A stretch of DNA of 64,000 nucleotides from positions 62,001-126,000 of the forward strand of contig JAVKEJ010000052.1 in the NCBI GenBank assembly GCA_040221475.1. Direction: 5' to 3'. The notes beneath the pieces are model-generated. The model did no database searches. It was not told the origin of the DNA and saw only the letters and a list, made by a program, of their open reading frames with translations. This document shows positions 60,450-64,000 of the stretch, in pieces; positions within the stretch are counted from its first letter, which is position 1, and each line of letters begins with the position of its first letter. Source of the stretch: WLXB01 sp040221475. GTDB lineage: Bacteria; Pseudomonadota; Alphaproteobacteria; Rhodospirillales; Rhodospirillaceae. Made by a program: the position numbers and the translations under genes.

Positions 60450-61832
60450 TTACTGCATTGCTGTTTGTAGAGAGTCCACGCGGACCGTGTCGGCATCGAC
60501 GATGGTCGCGAGAATGGTCTTGTTTGAAAGCGTGTTGACGACTTTGATCGTTTCATGCGCGCCGCCTTTTTCAAGCGCTTTGCCTTTGGCTGAGAGCTGC
60601 ATGTAGGGCGTATTCAGTTTGATGGTCACGATTTTGCCGCGGTCCACCACGATCGGCGTGCGCAGGTCGCGGTCGCGGAACGCCTGACCGGCTCTGACCG
60701 TGCGGCGTGCCACCAGGCCCTCAATATCGTAATCATCATACAGAACGTCGCCATTGATCTCGTGTTCATTCACGGTCACCCAATGATAGTCTCTGTCGGT
60801 TACCAGAGTGCCCCGGCGGATATCGCGGATGGCCACTGGAATTTCGACGGGCACGACGGAATGTACATCTGAACTGCGGATCGGCGCACCCGAGGGCAAG
60901 AAGCGCCGGGGAGACAGTCCAATCAGGCGGTTCATGTCCGTGATCACATTGTCAGATAAGTCACTCTGATTGACCGTCACCCAGTGCAGATGCGCCGTAG
61001 TGATTTTTGCATCCTCGCGCAGGTTCTGCACGGGCACTGGAATATCGACCAAAGAGACACGAATCACATCTGTATCACGCACCGGTTCACCCGAGCGGAT
61101 ATACGTACGCGGGCTTTTGCCAACCAACAAGCGAGGGTCCATGATGGTGTCGCGATAGACATTGTCCGCTTTAATATCGACCAGCGTGATCATGTCATCG
61201 GTGATCAGGGTATTCTTGCTGATATTCTGCTTCAGAGTCGGTACGGTTACGGTTGGGAACACCAGGCCGCGCACGGGAATAAATTGTGCAGACGGGGCGC
61301 CTCGGGGCACTTCAATCACAGCCGAGAACACACGGCTTTCTTCGTCGAAGTAAGGCTCGCGAATGCCAATTTCGGGTGCAACATCGGTTGAAACGGTAAC
61401 GCTACTCAGCGGTGTTACGACTTCCAAACCATAGTTACTGGGCAGCCCATGAAGAGCGAGTTCACCACGCAGGTGATCCAGAATATCGCTTTGGCTAATG
61501 GTCTGACCTTCACGATACACCGTGGCCCGGTCGTAGGTGTTCGATGGACGCCAATCAATGCCGTAGGTGCGAGCTAAATCTGAAAGCCACTTGGCCCCAA
61601 GCACAAACCGCTGGCCGGGTTCTGGCGCCTTGGCAACAGCCTTTTCAGGGCGCATGATGTCGCCTTCAAAAAGGTCGCCTAATGTCACGACAGGCCCAGT
61701 AACAGTCACTGACGGACGCAGGTCTGCTGTGAAGTCGTGAATGTCAGCTTGAGCGTTGCCTGCGGTTGCAATACTTGCAACGGCCGTCAGGCAAAACACA
61801 AAAGCTAAAAGTGAACGATGAACCATGTTCAT
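60450..61832 (-). CDS. flgA: P-ring chaperone FlgA with three SAF-like repeats
   Basis: Periplasmic chaperone for FlgI. A signal peptide (1-29) precedes the N-terminal FlgA region (HDFTADLRPSVTVTGPVVTL, GDLFEG). Three consecutive SAF-like units follow at about 195-256 (LKQNISKNTLITDDMITLVD, IRSGEPVRDTDV), 264-323 (HLHWVTVNQSDLSDN, LPSGAPIRSSDV) and 330-390 (YHWVTVNEHEINGDV, RAGQAFRDRDL), then the usual C-terminus GKIVTIKLNTPYMQLSAKGK. At 460 aa it is about twice the length of enterobacterial FlgA, which has one unit. The repeats indicate internal duplication; the effect on P-ring assembly is unknown. Confidence 0.9.
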   Translation of the reverse strand: MNMVHRSLLAFVFCLTAVASIATAGNAQADIHDFTADLRPSVTVTGPVVTLGDLFEGDIMRPEKAVAKAPEPGQRFVLGAKWLSDLARTYGIDWRPSNTYDRATVYREGQTISQSDILDHLRGELALHGLPSNYGLEVVTPLSSVTVSTDVAPEIGIREPYFDEESRVFSAVIEVPRGAPSAQFIPVRGLVFPTVTVPTLKQNISKNTLITDDMITLVDIKADNVYRDTIMDPRLLVGKSPRTYIRSGEPVRDTDVIRVSLVDIPVPVQNLREDAKITTAHLHWVTVNQSDLSDNVITDMNRLIGLSPRRFLPSGAPIRSSDVHSVVPVEIPVAIRDIRRGTLVTDRDYHWVTVNEHEINGDVLYDDYDIEGLVARRTVRAGQAFRDRDLRTPIVVDRGKIVTIKLNTPYMQLSAKGKALEKGGAHETIKVVNTLSNKTILATIVDADTVRVDSLQTAMQ

Positions 61833-61853
61833 GGCTGTTTCCTATAAGCTCCG

Positions 61854-62645
61854 TTAGACCATCTGGTTGACGGTGGACGACATTTCGTCGGCAGTTTGAA
61901 TGACCTTCGAGTTCATTTCGTAGGCGCGCTGCGCGCTGATCAGATCTGTGATTTCAGACACGACATTGACGTTGGAGGTCTCTAGGAAGCCCTGCAAAAT
62001 CGTACCGAACCCAGGATCACCAGGAACGCCTGTGTTCTCGTTGCCCGAGGCCGGGGTCAGCAGGAACAAGTTGTCCCCAATGGCTTCAAGGCCGGCTTCG
62101 TTGGGGAAGGTGGCCAACTGCAACTGACCAGCAGACTGCGGGTCCGTCACACCATCCTGCTTGAAGAAAACCTCACCCTGCTGGTTGACCGAGATCGAGA
62201 TGGCATCCACTGGAACAGCGGACAATCCTTGAACCAAAAAGCCGTCATGGGTCACAACTTCGCCGTCCGGGCTTAACTGAAACGAGCCGTCTCGGGTGTA
62301 GCCGGTTTCACCATCTGGCAAATCAATCTGGAAATAGCCACGGCCTTGAATGGCTAAGTCGAGGCTGTTTTCCGTCGAGAGCATGCTGCCCTGCTCGGTG
62401 ATGCGATACACCGCAGCGGTTTTAACACCCAGGCCCAGTTGCACCCCAGCGGGGACGATGGTGCCAGCGTCGGAAGACGTCGACCCGACACGCCGTAAAT
62501 CTTGATACAGCAAGTCATTAAATTCTGTCCGCCGCCGGGTATAGGCGGTGGTGTTCATGTTGGCGATGTTGTTGGAAATCACCTCCACATTCGTCTGCAT
62601 CGCTAGCATGCCGGTTCCGGCAATGTTTAAAGCTCGGATACTCAT
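61854..62645 (-). CDS. flgG: Distal rod protein FlgG
   Basis: Distal rod subunit. The 263-aa protein has the rod signature NVEVISNNIANMNTTAYTRR with RTEFNDLLYQ, GRGYFQIDLPDGETGYTRDG, and the C-terminal QGFLETSNVNVVSEITDLIS-AQRAYEMNSKVIQTADEM. It is 34 bases after flgF and 21 bases before flgA. Confidence 0.97.
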   Translation of the reverse strand: MSIRALNIAGTGMLAMQTNVEVISNNIANMNTTAYTRRRTEFNDLLYQDLRRVGSTSSDAGTIVPAGVQLGLGVKTAAVYRITEQGSMLSTENSLDLAIQGRGYFQIDLPDGETGYTRDGSFQLSPDGEVVTHDGFLVQGLSAVPVDAISISVNQQGEVFFKQDGVTDPQSAGQLQLATFPNEAGLEAIGDNLFLLTPASGNENTGVPGDPGFGTILQGFLETSNVNVVSEITDLISAQRAYEMNSKVIQTADEMSSTVNQMV

Positions 62646-62679
62646 GGCTGTTCCCTCGCTTCCCTTCTATTGATTTCTG

Positions 62680-63423
62680 TTAAGCAACTTTGCGGGTGAA
62701 GACGTCATTGGCTTTTTTCTTCCGTTCGTCTTCCGTCTTGACCATATTATTTATGTCTTGGTACGCACGGTTCAGCGCGATCATCCGGGTCATTTCTACG
62801 ACACCGTTTACGTTTGAATCTTCCAGTGCGCCCTGGGCGATGCGGGGACGCTCAACATCAATGGACGGCTGCCCGGGGACAGCGCGAAACAATGTGCCGT
62901 CGACCTGCTGAAGGTCGCGTGGGTCGGTAAAGTTGACCACACGAATACGGTCGACTTCTTCGGCATTGACGATGATGGCACCATCCCCATTGATGGTGAT
63001 TTCATCGACGCTGGCGTCCAAAGTGATCGGAGTGTTGTTTGTGGAGAGAAGAGGAAACCCTTCCTGGTTCACAATTTGCCCGTTGATATCCAGGGTAAAG
63101 TTTCCGGCGCGCGTGAAGTTTTCACCTTCAACGCCTTCAACAACAAAGTACCCCTCGCCCTGAATGGCGAGGTCAAGCGTGTTGTTGGTGTGGCGCAGCG
63201 GTCCCTGGGTCATATCCCGGACCAAGCCGAAGTCTTGGGTGAAAGCGATCTTGTCTTTAAAGGGGCGTTCATCTGACCTGACTTTGACAAGGTATTCACT
63301 GAACAGAACGTCGGATCCCTTAAAACCAATGGTGTTCACATTGGCGAGGTTGTTTGAAACCACCTCAAGCTGGTTCCACAAAGCGTTCTGTCGCGAGAGC
63401 GAAATATACGTTGTATTATCCAT
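62680..63423 (-). CDS. flgF: Proximal rod protein FlgF
   Basis: Proximal rod subunit, 247 aa. N-terminal LEVVSNNLANVNTIGFKGSD, central LAIQGEGYFVVEGVEGENFT-RAGNFTLDINGQIV, and C-terminal GALEDSNVNGVVEMTRMIAL-NRAYQDINNM fit the family. It is the first gene of the flgF-flgG-flgA-flgH operon. Sigma-54 promoter and FlbD-like site lie upstream, and fliL is transcribed divergently. Confidence 0.96.
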   Translation of the reverse strand: MDNTTYISLSRQNALWNQLEVVSNNLANVNTIGFKGSDVLFSEYLVKVRSDERPFKDKIAFTQDFGLVRDMTQGPLRHTNNTLDLAIQGEGYFVVEGVEGENFTRAGNFTLDINGQIVNQEGFPLLSTNNTPITLDASVDEITINGDGAIIVNAEEVDRIRVVNFTDPRDLQQVDGTLFRAVPGQPSIDVERPRIAQGALEDSNVNGVVEMTRMIALNRAYQDINNMVKTEDERKKKANDVFTRKVA

Positions 63424-63472
63424 GGCCTACCTTCTTTGCGCTTTTTGCGCGTTTATTCAGGCCAGAAGGAAT

Positions 63473-63487
63473 GCACAAAGCGTGCCA
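63473..63487 (-). promoter_or_regulatory. Sigma-54 promoter of the flgF operon
   Basis: On the minus strand TGGCACGCTTTGTGC matches TGGCAC-N5-TTGC except for one base. It lies about 50 bases upstream of flgF, with an FlbD-like palindrome about 90 bases further upstream. Confidence 0.8.
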
Positions 63488-63574
63488 ACTCTAAAAAACT
63501 ATGTTTTATAATGCCTTAGGGATAGAGGCATGGCCGAAAAACGGCCCTAAAGGGAGCTCTCCGCCGGGTGAGGC

Positions 63575-63589
63575 GGGCAACTCTTGCCC
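63575..63589. promoter_or_regulatory. FlbD-like enhancer palindrome upstream of flgF
   Basis: GGGCAACTCTTGCCC is a perfect 6-bp inverted repeat with a 3-base spacer. It has the GGCAA / TTGCC core of the sites near fliF, fliK and flgI and stands about 90 bases upstream of the flgF sigma-54 promoter. Confidence 0.6.
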
Positions 63590-63733
63590 CCCGGCCTTGC
63601 GGGCTCACATGACCACCAGTCTAGATTCAATATATTATTAACCAAACCTGCCTAGGTTCTGATTTAGGGCTGTAATTAAAGGCTCAGTTTTTTAGGCCCG
63701 CCGGTGGGGAGTGTGGCCGCGCCCCGTGCTACA

Positions 63734-63756
63734 CTCTTATAACATTACTATAAGAG
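63734..63756. promoter_or_regulatory. Inverted repeat upstream of fliL
   Basis: CTCTTATA-ACATTAC-TATAAGAG is a perfect 8-bp inverted repeat with a 7-base spacer, 30 bases upstream of the fliL ATG. The TATAA arms could also supply a -10 box. Possible operator of the fliL operon; the cognate factor is unknown. Confidence 0.45.
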
Positions 63757-63786
63757 TTAAGCCGTTGGGCTAAGGGAGAATGTGGG

Positions 63787-64000
63787 ATGTCTGAAGATCT
63801 TGATGAAGATTTTGATGACGACGTAGATTTCGATTCTGGCGGTTATGACGAAGGTGGCGGGAAAAAGCGTCTCATCCTTCTTGTCGTATTGCCGCTTCTG
63901 CTGGTGATTGGTGGAGCTGCTGGTGCGTATTTCTCTGGCTTAGCAGACCCTTTACTGGCAATGCTCGGCGGTGAAGAGCCTGCTGCCACTGAAGAAATGG
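63787..64000 (+). CDS. fliL: FliL, N-terminal part (runs off the window)
   Basis: Inner-membrane protein at the basal body that stabilises stator function. The visible 71 residues have an acidic N-terminus (DEDFDDDVDFDSGG), a basic KKR stop and one membrane segment (about 29-52, LILLVVLPLLLVIGGAAGAY), the FliL layout. It is divergent from flgF, as in other alphaproteobacteria. The rest lies beyond the end of the window. ATG follows GGGAGAATGTGGG. Confidence 0.85.
   Translation, partial: MSEDLDEDFDDDVDFDSGGYDEGGGKKRLILLVVLPLLLVIGGAAGAYFSGLADPLLAMLGGEEPAATEEM

Larger units (their letters stand above)
63424..63786. other. Divergent regulatory region between flgF and fliL
   Basis: About 360 bases without a gene. 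They hold the flgF sigma-54 promoter (63473-63487), the FlbD-like palindrome (63575-63589), a TTAACCA half-site resembling CtrA (near 63637) and an 8-bp inverted repeat (63734-63756) next to fliL. Confidence 0.7.

Overview
The window reads as the chromosome of a flagellated alphaproteobacterium. The flagellar genes are of the alphaproteobacterial type: flbD, fliX, flbT and flaF occur together, and fliF-fliG-fliH-fliN-flbD, flgF-flgG-flgA-flgH and the divergent flgI/fliX pair are arranged as in Caulobacter relatives. A cysteine-poor alphaproteobacterial DksA and a nadQ-nadA-nadC cluster agree with this. I cannot name the genus.

Layout. 1-6661 (minus strand): the early flagellar operon fliF, fliG, fliH, fliN, a motA-family stator gene and flbD. 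6828-9954 (plus): NAD biosynthesis, nadQ, nadA and nadC, then an AT-richer methyltransferase gene. 10936-16769 (minus): flgE, flgD, fliK and an unrecognised flagellar-associated gene. 16908-29644: a glycosyltransferase island on both strands, with TPR-glycosyltransferase fusions, OGT-like (GT41) proteins, a WaaA/KdtA-like enzyme, and GT4 and GT8-like enzymes. 29933-34178 (plus): four tandem flagellin genes, followed by flbT, flaF and two more TPR-OGT genes (to 40111). 40132-46190 (minus): flgI, flgJ-type rod protein, flgN-like chaperone, flgK and flgL. 46476-48929 (plus): fliX, dksA and a BaiN/YhiN-type flavoprotein. 48950-55044: miscellaneous genes, a second flaF-like gene, REP-like palindromes and an aminotransferase. 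55145-59314 (plus): a decayed Rhs polymorphic toxin array with two toxin/immunity pairs and a chimeric remnant. 59643-63423 (minus): flgF, flgG, flgA and flgH. 63787-64000 (plus): the start of fliL.

How it fits together. The flagellin genes sit between glycosyltransferase genes, several carrying TPR domains like the Caulobacter flagellin glycosyltransferase FlmG. I infer a multi-enzyme flagellin glycosylation system acting before export, with FlbT/FlaF controlling flagellin synthesis. Three minus-strand flagellar operons (fliK-flgD, flgI, flgF) share one regulatory layout: a sigma-54 -24/-12 element with a GGCA-n-TGCC palindrome about 90-105 bp upstream, fitting FlbD as the enhancer-binding protein. 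A related perfect palindrome lies ahead of fliF, and a perfect TTAA-N7-TTAAC (CtrA-type) box lies ahead of the first flagellin.

The two strongest candidates for something undescribed are the flagellin glycosylation island, with its unusual number of TPR/OGT-like enzymes and a Kdo-transferase-like partner, and the Rhs cassette array, whose second toxin tip is coupled to a small membrane protein that looks like an immunity factor.
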